Assembly: GCA_964527995.1 (NCBI GenBank)
Contig: CAZGRP010000023.1
Span: 1 to 64,000 of the forward strand
Source of the DNA: CAZGRP01 sp964527995
GTDB taxonomy: Bacteria; Zhuqueibacterota; Zhuqueibacteria; Oceanimicrobiales; CAZGRP01
DNA length: 64,000 nucleotides
Direction of reading: 5' to 3'
Shown: positions 45,582-54,345 of the stretch, piece after piece
Layout of the letters: each line of letters starts with the position of its first letter
How positions within the stretch are numbered: position 1 is the stretch's first letter
Made by a program: the position numbers and the translations under genes
Notes under the pieces: model-generated
What the model was told of the DNA's origin: nothing
What the model saw: the letters and a program-made list of their open reading frames with translations, nothing else
Database searches by the model: none

Positions 45582-46457
45582 ATGAGTGAGGTTATCAACA
45601 CAGTAACATCGACCGAGAAGATCAAGGCCGTTATCCAACGCGTGAATGAATTGCCCACCCTTCCGGTGGTCGCTTTGAAGGTCATGGACATCCTCGAGAA
45701 CGAAGATGTGTCGCTCTCGGAGCTCTCCCACATGATCCATGCGGACCAGTCCCTGGCGGCGAAGGTCCTGAAAGTGGTCAACTCGGCTCACTACGGATTT
45801 CCAAGGCGAGTCTCGACGATTTCGCTGGCTGTTGTCATTCTGGGAACCGAGAACGTCAAGAACCTGATCCTGAGCATCTCGATCATGGATCTGGTGACGC
45901 GAAGGGTTTACCGGGGGCACATCGACCGGCGCCGATTGTGGGCTCACCCGCTCTACTGCGCGGCAGCTGCACGTGTGCTCGCCAAGTTACACGACCACGG
46001 GCAGCCCGAGGAATGCTTTGTGGCCGGCTTGGTGCACGACATCGGGAAGATCATCATCGACTGCCACTTTCATGAGGCCTTCGTTCAGATCCAGTCCATG
46101 CAGCCGGAAAGTGATTTCGACCTGCTCGAGGCGGAGCGGCAGCTGGTGGGCATGGACCACAGCGAGATAGGGCGGAGGCTATGCGAGAAGTGGAATTTCC
46201 CTCCGCTGCTGAGCCAGGCAGTCGCTCTTCACCATGATGCCTCGGTCCTTGAGTTCAGGAACTCTCTCCCCGCATTTGTCTATCTCGGAAATCAGATTGC
46301 CGAGTACGCGTTGCGCATCGACGACTTCTTTGAAGATCAGGACAGGCGCCGCAGCGAGCTGGCGGCGCTGGTGCAGTTCTCGGAGGAGCAACTGGACGCC
46401 TTCCTGCAGGAGACCCAGCAGGAGTTCGACAAAGCGAACGTGTTTCTCGAGCTATGA
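45582..46457 (+). CDS. HDOD-domain signalling protein
   Basis: 291 residues from ATG 45582. VNELPTLPVVALKVMDILENEDVSLSELSHMIHADQSLAAKVLKVVNSAHYGFPRRVSTISLAVVILG is a good HDOD N-terminus, followed by VAGLVHDIGKIII and ALHHDAS. Paralogue of the protein at 43034-43993; the two flank a kinase. The upstream extension to 45504 reads across the kinase 3' region and is not used. Confidence 0.86.
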   Translation: MSEVINTVTSTEKIKAVIQRVNELPTLPVVALKVMDILENEDVSLSELSHMIHADQSLAAKVLKVVNSAHYGFPRRVSTISLAVVILGTENVKNLILSISIMDLVTRRVYRGHIDRRRLWAHPLYCAAAARVLAKLHDHGQPEECFVAGLVHDIGKIIIDCHFHEAFVQIQSMQPESDFDLLEAERQLVGMDHSEIGRRLCEKWNFPPLLSQAVALHHDASVLEFRNSLPAFVYLGNQIAEYALRIDDFFEDQDRRRSELAALVQFSEEQLDAFLQETQQEFDKANVFLEL

Positions 46458-46481
46458 GACTCTCCCGCTGGTTGCGGGCCG

Positions 46482-46928
46482 TCAAGGGGCGGGCTTGGCC
46501 AGCGTGCGGATGAAAGCCACCAGGTCGTCGATATCACGCTGTTTCAGTGTATGGCCGTAGGCTGGCATCAGGATGGACTTGTTGACGCCCCGGCCTCCCT
46601 GTGCGATTACCTCATGTAGAGTCTGGTCGGAGATGGCGTTCATGTACTCGGTATCTGTCATGTCGTGGGGCCGCGGGTCCAGATTGTAGGAGTTGAAGCC
46701 GTCTCCCTGACCGCCGCTGCCGTGGCATACGGAACAATAGGTCTCGAACAGACGCATTCCCCGGCGCTCCGCATAGGTGTATTTCACGTAGGGATCCTGC
46801 TGTGCGACGGTGTCTTGTTGTGCCTGCGAGGTCATTGCCGATAGCGCCTGCTTGGGTGCCTCAGGCGACTTGCCGCACGAAAAGAGCGTTAGGACGAATA
46901 GCAAAGGGAAAATCAGATAGATGGCCAT
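46482..46928 (-). CDS. Monohaem c-type cytochrome lipoprotein
   Basis: 148 residues. Lipoprotein signal (LLFVLTLFSCG), then a class I cytochrome c domain with CSVCH (haem) in RGMRLFETYCSVCHGSGGQGDG and the axial Met in NKSILMPAYG, and a C-terminal DIDDLVAFIRTL helix. ATG 46928 follows GAGG; the frame extends upstream to 46973. Last gene of the respiratory cluster and a candidate soluble or membrane-tethered electron carrier from the Rieske/cytochrome b complex. Confidence 0.85.
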   Translation of the reverse strand: MAIYLIFPLLFVLTLFSCGKSPEAPKQALSAMTSQAQQDTVAQQDPYVKYTYAERRGMRLFETYCSVCHGSGGQGDGFNSYNLDPRPHDMTDTEYMNAISDQTLHEVIAQGGRGVNKSILMPAYGHTLKQRDIDDLVAFIRTLAKPAP

Positions 46929-47059
46929 GCTGTTGAACCTCACTAACGATTGCAACTTCTTGACTCCAGGCATGATTGCAACTGTGCGTATCTCTCCACC
47001 GTGCCGTGAATGTAGCGAGGGCCGGGGAAGGTGGACTCTGGTTCGCTGTCGCCTCTCCT

Positions 47060-47536
47060 TCAGACGGCCGGCAGGTGAAACTCGATCTCTTTCGCGAGCA
47101 TGTGCTGCACTTGCATCAGTCGGGTCCAGATCATTGAAGCCAGGTTGGACATGATCGCGAACCCGAGCTGAGGATCCTGTTCACAGAGCGCCCGGAGTTC
47201 TCGCCCGGGAATCTGGAGCAGGGCGCAATCGGTGGCCGCATAGGCCGACAGCGTCAGCTTGTGGGGTGGCACCAGCGCGGACCATCCTATGAGGTCACCC
47301 CGGCCTTTCACTTCCACAAGAATTTCCCGCTCGCTCATCATCACCGAGATCGGCTGGCACAGGTTGACGGAACCCGTGCCGACGACATACAGATGTGTGG
47401 CATCCTGGCCCTTTTCGAAGATCCTCTCGTCCTCTTTCACGGTGATGACCTGCGCTAGCGACCAGATGTTGCGTAGAGTTGCGTCTCCCAGCCCTTGGAA
47501 GACACTGCAGGCGCCGAGGAGTTCTTGGTCGAGCAT
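47060..47536 (-). CDS. Cyclic-nucleotide-binding-domain protein without HTH
   Basis: 158 residues: one CRP-type sensor beta-roll (FEKGQDATHLYVVGTGSVNLCQPISV, EVKGRGDLIGWSALVPPHKLTLSAYAATDCALLQIPGRELRALCEQD) and then a short helix. It ends where the CRP dimer helix would be and has no DNA-binding domain. ATG 47536 follows AAGGAG. It is 23 bases after the octahaem gene and in the same direction, so it may sense or modulate the respiratory complex rather than regulate transcription. Confidence 0.8.
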   Translation of the reverse strand: MLDQELLGACSVFQGLGDATLRNIWSLAQVITVKEDERIFEKGQDATHLYVVGTGSVNLCQPISVMMSEREILVEVKGRGDLIGWSALVPPHKLTLSAYAATDCALLQIPGRELRALCEQDPQLGFAIMSNLASMIWTRLMQVQHMLAKEIEFHLPAV

Positions 47537-47559
47537 TGTTCTGCTCCTTGTTGAGGGGA

Positions 47560-49533
47560 TCAACCTCCGCCTTTCAGGGTCATCAAATAGGCGGCGACCT
47601 TCTTAGCCTCTTCCAACGTCATGCCTGACTTCGGTTCGATCGTCCCGGGTTTGTACCTTTGAGGATCCAGCAACCAGCGCACGATCCAGCCCGGCTTCAG
47701 GCGTTCGCCGCTCCGGTCGAGGAGCGGGCCGACATATCCGCCTTTCGAGCCGATCTGATGGCAGCTCTGGCAGCCGTACTTCTCCCAGTACAGAACACGG
47801 CCCTTCTCGATAGCGTCCGCATCCCCAAGGGGGATCCCTGGAACGTCGAGGCTGTCGTCCAGCAAGACCGTGTAGAAATAGTTGGCGAGTGTCTTCACTT
47901 CGTCCCCGGAGATGAACAAGTTGGGCATTCTCTCAGCCTGGATCGGCCGAATCGAATACGGTATTCTGAAGTACTCCTCGACCCAGTCACGTTGTAGCTG
48001 GCTGCCGACCCGCGTCAGGTCCGGGGCGATGTTGCCACCGGCTCCGTTGATTGAATGGCAGGCCAGGCAACTGTACTTGCGGAAAACCTGGCCTACGCGG
48101 CCCTGCGGTTTGAAGACCGGCTCGGGCTCACGTGGAACGACGTATTTGGGCGGAAGCTGATCATCCCTCTGAGCGAGCAACGCTGTCGTGATTGCCTGGA
48201 TTTCGTCCTCAGAAAGATGATACTGCGGCATGCGCAGCGTTTCCCGGAAGATCCGCGGAGTTCTCAGCTTTGTGGAAATGAAATCATAGAGCGTGTGTGG
48301 AATGCTGCTCTTGCCGAAGTCGATCTCATAGATCTTCTTGCTGCCGACTCTAGTCAGCTCTGGTCCCAGGTTCTTCGTAACCTTGGGGTCGTTCAGCTTG
48401 TGGCAGCCGGCGCAGTTGTTTTGGTTGAAAAGAAGCAGGCCCCGCTCGTAGAAATTTGGCACAGGTTGATGCTGCACTGTATCCGGTGGAGCATCCCAGT
48501 CGATGAACTCGCTGGTGATGTAGGCCGTGAGGGCGGCAAGGTCTGTGTCACTAAAGCCGAACTGTGGCATCTCGACCCCTGGCATGAAACGCTTGGGGTT
48601 CTTGACGAAGTTGTAGATCCAGGCCGGACTGGCTTTGGAAGCCACCTTGCCAAGATCCGGCGCCAGGCGGCCACCACGCCCCTCCACGGCGTGGCAACTG
48701 ATGCAGCGCGCTTCGCGGAACCGTGTTTTTCCTCGATCGATAAAGTCGGGGTCCTCCGAACGTTGCTTGTAGACCTCCGGCAGGGGATCCAGACGAGCGC
48801 CGTTGGGAAACCGCTTGAAGCTCATCAAGAAGTCGGCCAGGACGTTGGCCTCCTCGTCGCCGAGATGGAAGGTCGGCATCTTCGTTTTCGGCCGGAATTG
48901 GGCGGGGTCTTTGAGCCAACCCACCAGCCACGATCGCTTCACTTTGCTGCCGATGCCGTCCAGGTCAGGTGTAAACGATTTTGTGAAGCCGTCGAGGTTG
49001 TGGCAGGCGACACAATTGTACTCCTTGATCAGTTCTCGCCCGCGCGTGAGCACAGGCGCGTCGGGGACTTTCCGTTGCTGGTGGCAGGTTCCGCACGACG
49101 ACTCCAGAAAGCGTTTCGGCAAGATCGGTTCGTCCCAGAACGGTGTCGGTAAGTGGGCGTCGGCAAACTCGGTCGACCGTCCCTGGCCTTGATGGCAGGC
49201 GGTGCAGCCAAAGTTCTCGATGTTGTGATCGACAGTTGGATGAGTGCGAAAGGGCTCTGGGGCGTCGACCAGGCTTTTCTCCCGGAGTCCCAAATGGCAG
49301 GTGACACAACGGTCGACGCGATCCAGGTCCTTGATCCAAATCTGCTTTAGCCCCATTCGAACCGGCTTGATACGTACCGGTTGTTGCTCGACGAATTTAT
49401 TGTACTCCTTCTGGTACTTGCGCCACTCGCGGAAGACATCCTTCAAGGGCGAAACCGCCAGTACGAAAAGAAAGAGCAGACTTGTGATCGCATAGATCGT
49501 TTTGAGCTTACCAAGTCCAGTCGAATTTCTCAT
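47560..49533 (-). CDS. Octahaem c-type cytochrome, membrane-anchored
   Basis: 657 residues with an N-terminal TM anchor (about 12-32). Eight CXXCH motifs: C76, C110, C147, C174, C277, C374, C489 and C588. The last four sit in recurring class I cytochrome domains (C-X2-CH ... PDL-RVGS ... MP), suggesting internal duplication, with axial Met in MPQFGFSD, MPQYHLSED and MPNLFISGD. Six bases separate it from the cytochrome b C-terminal gene. It is the likely cytochrome c1 replacement of the complex. Confidence 0.92.
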   Translation of the reverse strand: MRNSTGLGKLKTIYAITSLLFLFVLAVSPLKDVFREWRKYQKEYNKFVEQQPVRIKPVRMGLKQIWIKDLDRVDRCVTCHLGLREKSLVDAPEPFRTHPTVDHNIENFGCTACHQGQGRSTEFADAHLPTPFWDEPILPKRFLESSCGTCHQQRKVPDAPVLTRGRELIKEYNCVACHNLDGFTKSFTPDLDGIGSKVKRSWLVGWLKDPAQFRPKTKMPTFHLGDEEANVLADFLMSFKRFPNGARLDPLPEVYKQRSEDPDFIDRGKTRFREARCISCHAVEGRGGRLAPDLGKVASKASPAWIYNFVKNPKRFMPGVEMPQFGFSDTDLAALTAYITSEFIDWDAPPDTVQHQPVPNFYERGLLLFNQNNCAGCHKLNDPKVTKNLGPELTRVGSKKIYEIDFGKSSIPHTLYDFISTKLRTPRIFRETLRMPQYHLSEDEIQAITTALLAQRDDQLPPKYVVPREPEPVFKPQGRVGQVFRKYSCLACHSINGAGGNIAPDLTRVGSQLQRDWVEEYFRIPYSIRPIQAERMPNLFISGDEVKTLANYFYTVLLDDSLDVPGIPLGDADAIEKGRVLYWEKYGCQSCHQIGSKGGYVGPLLDRSGERLKPGWIVRWLLDPQRYKPGTIEPKSGMTLEEAKKVAAYLMTLKGGG

Positions 49534-49539
49534 GATCGC

Positions 49540-50247
49540 TCAGTAGATTCCGGTTTTCCAGGGCCATACCCAGCTCCAGCCGGGTCCACGGAAGAAAGTG
49601 CCAATGATGGTCAACACCGCGGCTACAAACACGAACCACGTCATAATCCACTCTGCCAGAGAGCGTTGTCCCAGCCAGGCGATCCACCCCTTTCCCTCCG
49701 GCTTGAAGTATGGGATCAAGGCCAGGCCGTAGATGAGAAGGGTTGGAATCACGATGCCGAAGGCATCGAAAGCGCCGGTGGCTATCACAAAAAGCAAGAC
49801 GACCGAGGTCAGGATCACAAACGTTCTTTGGCGGTCGTGGATCCACAGCCCCTCCCGCTTGATGTTGATCTCAAAGTAGGGAATCACTATGAGGGCTATG
49901 ACCACCAGGCCCGGCAGGACGATGCCGGCAACAAGCGGCGGAAAGGAGTGAAGCAGCTCCTGCAGCCCGAGAAAGTACCATGGCGCTTTGGCTGGATTTG
50001 GGGTATGTTGCGGATTGGCAAGCTCCTCCAGCGGTGCGTTGACGAAGAGCGCCAGCAGCGCCATGACCACCACCACGATCTGAAAACAAATGACCTCTCG
50101 AATCACCAGATGGGGGAAGGACATCACCAGCTTCTCTGGTGGCTTCTCTTCCTCGAAGCGCGCCGGTACCTTCTTGGGCACCATGGCCAGCCGCTTCGGC
50201 ACTTCTGCTGGATCCGTGTTGACTTCGACTTGATATTTCTGGCTCAT
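49540..50247 (-). CDS. Cytochrome b C-terminal subunit (PetD-like, APWY motif)
   Basis: 235 residues, about four TM helices after a long N-terminal cytosolic tail. HTPNPAKAPWYFLGLQELLHSF has APWY in place of the PEWY of mitochondrial and PDWY-like quinol oxidation sites, as seen in menaquinol-cytochrome c reductases. TM helices at about 64-84, 108-132, 152-178 and 200-222. Works with the gene at 50344-51054 as split cytochrome b. Confidence 0.88.
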   Translation of the reverse strand: MSQKYQVEVNTDPAEVPKRLAMVPKKVPARFEEEKPPEKLVMSFPHLVIREVICFQIVVVVMALLALFVNAPLEELANPQHTPNPAKAPWYFLGLQELLHSFPPLVAGIVLPGLVVIALIVIPYFEINIKREGLWIHDRQRTFVILTSVVLLFVIATGAFDAFGIVIPTLLIYGLALIPYFKPEGKGWIAWLGQRSLAEWIMTWFVFVAAVLTIIGTFFRGPGWSWVWPWKTGIY

Positions 50248-50343
50248 CGTTTTGGTTCCTGTGTCAGTCGAACCGAGTTCCCGGTGACTCTTTCCTTGTT
50301 GATCCCTTGACTCAGATAACCCGGAAGGCCGGTTTCGAAGTTC

Positions 50344-51054
50344 CTACCGCAACCCGCCGTCCTTCCGGATTCGCCAGAAGTGGATTCCGATGAACAGCGA
50401 AAGAAGACCTGGGAGGATCACCGAGTGTAGGACGTAGAACCGCACCAGGGCGTTCTCGCCGATCAGGTGGCCGCCCAGCAACAGATACCGTAGCTTCTTG
50501 CCGATGAATGGCACGTAGGCCGCGATGTTCGTCCCCACCGTGACCGCCCAGTAGGCAAGCTGGTCATAGGGGAGCAGATAACCCGTGTAGCTAAGCAGTA
50601 GCGTGAGGAGAAAAAGGACGACGCCGATCACCCAGTTGAACTCCCGCGGCGGGCGGTAGGCGCCTGCATAGAACACCCGCAGCATGTGGAGAAAAACGAC
50701 CAGGACCATGGCGTGGGCCGCCCAGCGATGCATGTTGCGGAGAAAGAGGCCGGAGGAGACCACGTACTGTAGGTCCTTCATGTCGTTGTACGCTTCGGGG
50801 ATCGCCGGGTGGTAGTAGAGCATCAGCAGAATGCCGCTGACCGTGAGGATCACGAAGAGAAAAAAGCTGGTCATGCCGAGGTAGAGCGTGTAGCTGAAGC
50901 GAATGGCCTTCAACCGCACCTTCACTGGCTGAATGTGCAGAAACAGGCTGTTGAAGATGACCAGGGAGCGGTCGAGATTGGTGCGAATTGGCAGGCCGGT
51001 GCGGAAGATCGACCGCCACGCTCTTGACTGGGTTAGACGCTGCCACAGGGTCAT
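50344..51054 (-). CDS. Cytochrome b N-terminal subunit (PetB-like)
   Basis: 236 residues, four TM helices. The two b-haem ligand pairs are visible: His109/His123 (HRWAAHAMVLVVFLHMLRV) and His210/His225 (LHSVILPGLLSLFIGIHFWRIRK). GYLLPYDQLAYWAVTVGTNI is the quinol-site region. There is no Cys at the position of the b6f haem ci. With the APWY subunit, the Rieske protein and the octahaem cytochrome it builds a quinol-cytochrome c oxidoreductase. Confidence 0.92.
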   Translation of the reverse strand: MTLWQRLTQSRAWRSIFRTGLPIRTNLDRSLVIFNSLFLHIQPVKVRLKAIRFSYTLYLGMTSFFLFVILTVSGILLMLYYHPAIPEAYNDMKDLQYVVSSGLFLRNMHRWAAHAMVLVVFLHMLRVFYAGAYRPPREFNWVIGVVLFLLTLLLSYTGYLLPYDQLAYWAVTVGTNIAAYVPFIGKKLRYLLLGGHLIGENALVRFYVLHSVILPGLLSLFIGIHFWRIRKDGGLR

Positions 51055-51225
51055 TGCAGTCCTCGGTTGTTGTAAAGCATATTCGAGCCTCCGCGAACAA
51101 GAGGCGAAGAATTCACCACAAACAGGTAAGGGCTAGCACGGATCCTCTTCCTGGCTCATGCTGCTTTCCGCCATGGGTTGTTCCGTGTAGATCGAGGGGC
51201 GAAGTCGTTTTGGCGTTCGTTTTGG

Positions 51226-51267
51226 GGCTGTCCCAAAGGAACCGCATTCTCTCCTTTTCGGACAGCC
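51226..51267 (-). terminator. Long hairpin between Rieske and cytochrome b genes
   Basis: GGCTGTCC (51226-51233) pairs with GGACAGCC (51260-51267), with additional pairing inside. No T-run follows on the minus strand, so it may be a partial terminator or RNA processing hairpin that lowers expression of genes past the Rieske gene. The rest of the 241-base gap shows no gene. Confidence 0.5.
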
Positions 51268-51295
51268 TCGTTGGGAGCCACGTGGTCCGCCGATA

Positions 51296-51814
51296 TCAGA
51301 CCCTCAGGATCATCTCGTCCTCGCTGACCGTCTCAGAAGTATCCACGACCAGCTCGCTGTCTTCCACTTTTATGCGAAAGCGATCGAGGTCTCTCGGTGC
51401 CGGTCCGCGAATCACCTCACCGGTCTTGGTAAATCTGCTTCCATGGCAGGGGCAGGCGATGATTCCCTCTGGATGGCCTGGCACGCCGTCAGGCTTCCAC
51501 TGAGTCGTGCAACCAAGATGAGTGCAGATGGCGGACACGGCCCATACGTAGCCCTCCTTGGCTCGGAAAACGAAGACACGATACTCCGGGTTGAACACGA
51601 CGCTGCCCGGTGGAATCTCCTGGATGGATCCGGCCCGGAACCGGCTTGGTGGCTCGAGGACGACATTCGGCCAGAGGTACTTCCAGGTGACGATGCTGCC
51701 TCCCACCAGAGTGGCGGCAACCGCTGTGTTGCCTGCTTTGGCGAAGAATTCTCTGCGGCTCAGGGCCTTTCGCTCGTGATGATCTGTTTCTGGCTGCTTT
51801 TCCGGTTCCTTCAT
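51296..51814 (-). CDS. Rieske iron-sulfur protein
   Basis: 172 residues with a Tat-type signal and N-terminal TM (SRREFFAKAGNTAVAATLVGG). The 2Fe-2S ligands are Cys97/His99 in CTHLGC and Cys121/His124 in CPCHGS; the disulfide Cys102-Cys123 is present. QKLGG-like flanks: KTGEVIRGPAPRDLDRFRIK. ATG overlaps the stop of the flavoprotein gene by four bases, so the two are coupled. Confidence 0.93.
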   Translation of the reverse strand: MKEPEKQPETDHHERKALSRREFFAKAGNTAVAATLVGGSIVTWKYLWPNVVLEPPSRFRAGSIQEIPPGSVVFNPEYRVFVFRAKEGYVWAVSAICTHLGCTTQWKPDGVPGHPEGIIACPCHGSRFTKTGEVIRGPAPRDLDRFRIKVEDSELVVDTSETVSEDEMILRV

Positions 51815-53658
51815 ACGCGCGTCTCCGACTGTTCAAATGCTTGCATCGTAATTGTCCCAACAGGGCAGCGCTTGGCGCACAACCCGCAACGGATGCAGAT
51901 CTCCTCGTCCTTGATCATGACCATGCCGCGACCGCTCGCTCGTTCCAGCTCCGCACCGAGGTCGTCCTCAAGGAGCGAGTCGGTGGCCTTGCCCATCACC
52001 AGTTCCGAAAGCGGCACGATCTCGATACAATTCTCTGGGCAGACGTCTGCACAGCCGCCACAAAGGATGCACTCGGTTCCCTTGAGCGGATCGCCTTCGA
52101 AGATCGTGTTTACCCAGCAACGAAGGCAGCGGCTTCCCTCCAGGACCGCCTGCACCTCGTTGTATCCAAGCTCGACCTGGGCGATGCCGACGCGACGTTC
52201 CAGCGGCAGAGCAGGGATCGGCTGACGGCGGATGTGCGTGTACCCTGGGATGGGCTGGTAGTCGGCCGTGTCGTAGAGGGTGATCTTGTACTCAGGTTCG
52301 GGGTGTTGTTCACCGCTCAGGTAATTGTCGATGGAGCGGGCCGCCCGGCGCCCCTCTGCCACCGCGGTGATGGCAATGCGCGGGCCGAAGGCCAGATCGC
52401 CGCCGGCGTAGATCCCGGGGGCCGTTGTCGCCATCGTTTCCGGATCCACCTTGATCGTGCCTCGCGGTGTCGTCTCGATACCATCCTCCGGGGTGAGCCA
52501 GGAGAGGTCAGACGACTGGCCGATCGCAATGATCACGGTATCGGCCTCGATCACTTTCTCGGTGCCCGGAATGAACTTGGGATTGAAGCGGCCGTTCTCA
52601 TCGAAGACCGACGCCACATCGATGGTCTCCACACCCACGACGCGGCCGTCCTGCGTGATAATGCGCTTCGGGCCGTGGCGATTATGGATGCTGATCCGCT
52701 CTTCCTCGGCTTCCTCGACCTCCTCAGGATCGGCCAGCATCTCTTCTCTTGCCTCCAGGACGATCATATCGACCTTCTTGGCACCGAAGCGCACCGCCGA
52801 GCGGGCCACATCCAGCGCAGCCGTGATGTCGGAGGTGGTCACCGGCTCTCCGGTCTCAAGGCGTGCTGCAGTTCGTGCCACATCGAAGGCCACGTTGCCG
52901 CCGCCGATGACGACGATTTTCTCGCCCAGCTCCACCTTGTAGCCGAGATTGACGTTCAGCAGGAAGTCGATGGCATTGAGGACGCCGTCGGCGTGGATAC
53001 CATCGACATTCAGCGTGCGGCTCTTGTGAGCGCCGATGGCCAAGAAGATGGCCTCATAGCCATTGTCGCGCAGGTCGCTCAGGGTGAAGTCGCGCCCCAG
53101 CGCTTTGCCAAGCTTCAGCTCCACGCCGAGGCTCAAGATCAGGTTGATCTCGAGCCGGATGAGTTCGCGCGGCAATCGGTACTCGGGGATTCCCAGGCGG
53201 AGCATACCCCCGGGCACATCATGCGCCTCGAACACCGTGACGCCATACCCCAGAAGGGCCAGGTCATGGGCGCACGACAGACCCGCAGGGCCAGCCCCGA
53301 TGACGGCCACCCATTTGTTTTTGGGCTGAATCGCCGGCCCCAGGCTTTCGCGCAGCTTTGTCATGTCGAGCATGCTCTCCACCCCATAGCGCTCACAAAC
53401 AAAGCGCTTGAGGGCGCGGATCGCGATGGGCTGGTCGAGCTGGCCGCGGCGGCAGGCGTCCTCACACGGCGCTGCACAGATGCGGCCACAGATGGAGGCG
53501 AACGGATTCGGAGCTCGAGCCACGCGGTAGGCCTCTTCGTAGCGGCCTTGCGCGATCAGATTCACGTAGCGGCCTGCTTCGGTGTGTACCGGGCAGGCCC
53601 ACATACACGGGAAGTTACGCTCGAGCCAATCTGGATTGACCAACTTAAAAGAAGACAT
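51811..53658 (-). CDS. GltD-like FAD/NAD(P) oxidoreductase with ferredoxin clusters
   Basis: 615 residues. N-terminal 4Fe-4S region (CMWACPVHTEAGRYV, CGRICAAPCEDACRRG), FAD motif AVIGAGPAGLSCAHDLALLG near 120-140, NAD(P) motif VVIGGGNVAFDVARTA near 250, FAD-binding AIGQSSD and PGIYAGGDLAFG, then a C-terminal 2x[4Fe-4S] ferredoxin (CILCGGCADVCPENC, CIRCGLCAKRCPVG). The layout is that of the glutamate synthase small subunit and its NADH:quinone-type relatives. It could feed electrons from NAD(P)H or ferredoxin into the b/Rieske complex, which is not usual for such complexes. Confidence 0.88.
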   Translation of the reverse strand: MSSFKLVNPDWLERNFPCMWACPVHTEAGRYVNLIAQGRYEEAYRVARAPNPFASICGRICAAPCEDACRRGQLDQPIAIRALKRFVCERYGVESMLDMTKLRESLGPAIQPKNKWVAVIGAGPAGLSCAHDLALLGYGVTVFEAHDVPGGMLRLGIPEYRLPRELIRLEINLILSLGVELKLGKALGRDFTLSDLRDNGYEAIFLAIGAHKSRTLNVDGIHADGVLNAIDFLLNVNLGYKVELGEKIVVIGGGNVAFDVARTAARLETGEPVTTSDITAALDVARSAVRFGAKKVDMIVLEAREEMLADPEEVEEAEEERISIHNRHGPKRIITQDGRVVGVETIDVASVFDENGRFNPKFIPGTEKVIEADTVIIAIGQSSDLSWLTPEDGIETTPRGTIKVDPETMATTAPGIYAGGDLAFGPRIAITAVAEGRRAARSIDNYLSGEQHPEPEYKITLYDTADYQPIPGYTHIRRQPIPALPLERRVGIAQVELGYNEVQAVLEGSRCLRCWVNTIFEGDPLKGTECILCGGCADVCPENCIEIVPLSELVMGKATDSLLEDDLGAELERASGRGMVMIKDEEICIRCGLCAKRCPVGTITMQAFEQSETRV

Positions 53659-53716
53659 CGCTGCCTTTCATGTCGAATTTGACAGCCACGCCAGGGGCCG
53701 GCTTTTTCTTTCCGTC

Positions 53717-54316
53717 CTATCGTTTGAGCAGGAAGTTCACCTCCACCTGGCCCTTGGCAGGCACGGTCACCTCCTGCGGCTTCGTTTTCAACTTCTCGTG
53801 CCAGACCTTCAAAGTGTACTTGCCAGCCGGCACGTCCTTGATGACGAACTTGCCCGTCTTGTCGGTCTTGGCGAAGTACGGGTTCTGCAGCACCACCACA
53901 TAGGCTTCCATTTCCGGGTGGACGTTGCAGAGGATCACCGCCACGCAATCGGGGTTCTTGAAGGTGTAAGGACGCTTCTGGCCCTTTGGCCAACTCCCGA
54001 GATTGAACTTGCCGGCGCACTTGTCGGGCGTGAAGACGTTGTGCAAAACGTCGTCACTGTTCTGGAATTCGACGGTCGTCCCGGCAAGAATAGGGAGCAC
54101 ATGCGGGACGAACGCCATATTCTTCTGGTCCATGAGCGCCTTCTCTTTGGGCGCCGGAAACGTCTTCCCAGGGATCTTTTCGATATAGACCACAGCGTCG
54201 GCGGCGCTACGAGCGCCTTTGACAGTGATTGTACCGACGATATCGCCTGCCATGGCCGTCTGCCAGAAAGCACCCAGCAGAAGTGCGGCCGTGAAAGCGC
54301 TGATGATTTTCTTCAT
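53717..54316 (-). CDS. Periplasmic cupredoxin-like / carboxypeptidase-regulatory-like protein
   Basis: 199 residues with a signal peptide (FTAALLLGAFWQTAMA). Core motifs: FQNSDDVLHNVFTPDKC (His in a cupredoxin-like metal site), CNVHPEMEAYVVVL (Cys/His/Met, as in blue copper sites) and KTDKTGKFVIKDVPAGKYTLKVWHEKL (C-terminal beta-sandwich). Intact paralogue of the truncated gene at 5558-6067. Could be a copper electron carrier between the outer-membrane cytochrome-porin and the inner-membrane complex. Confidence 0.8.
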   Translation of the reverse strand: MKKIISAFTAALLLGAFWQTAMAGDIVGTITVKGARSAADAVVYIEKIPGKTFPAPKEKALMDQKNMAFVPHVLPILAGTTVEFQNSDDVLHNVFTPDKCAGKFNLGSWPKGQKRPYTFKNPDCVAVILCNVHPEMEAYVVVLQNPYFAKTDKTGKFVIKDVPAGKYTLKVWHEKLKTKPQEVTVPAKGQVEVNFLLKR

Positions 54317-54345
54317 TACGATACCTCCTCAGTCAACACCTTGGG

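Noticed and set aside
51841..53682. 613-codon open frame on the plus strand
   Set aside because: Antisense to the GltD-like flavoprotein, which shows all FAD, NAD and Fe-S motifs; the shadow has none.
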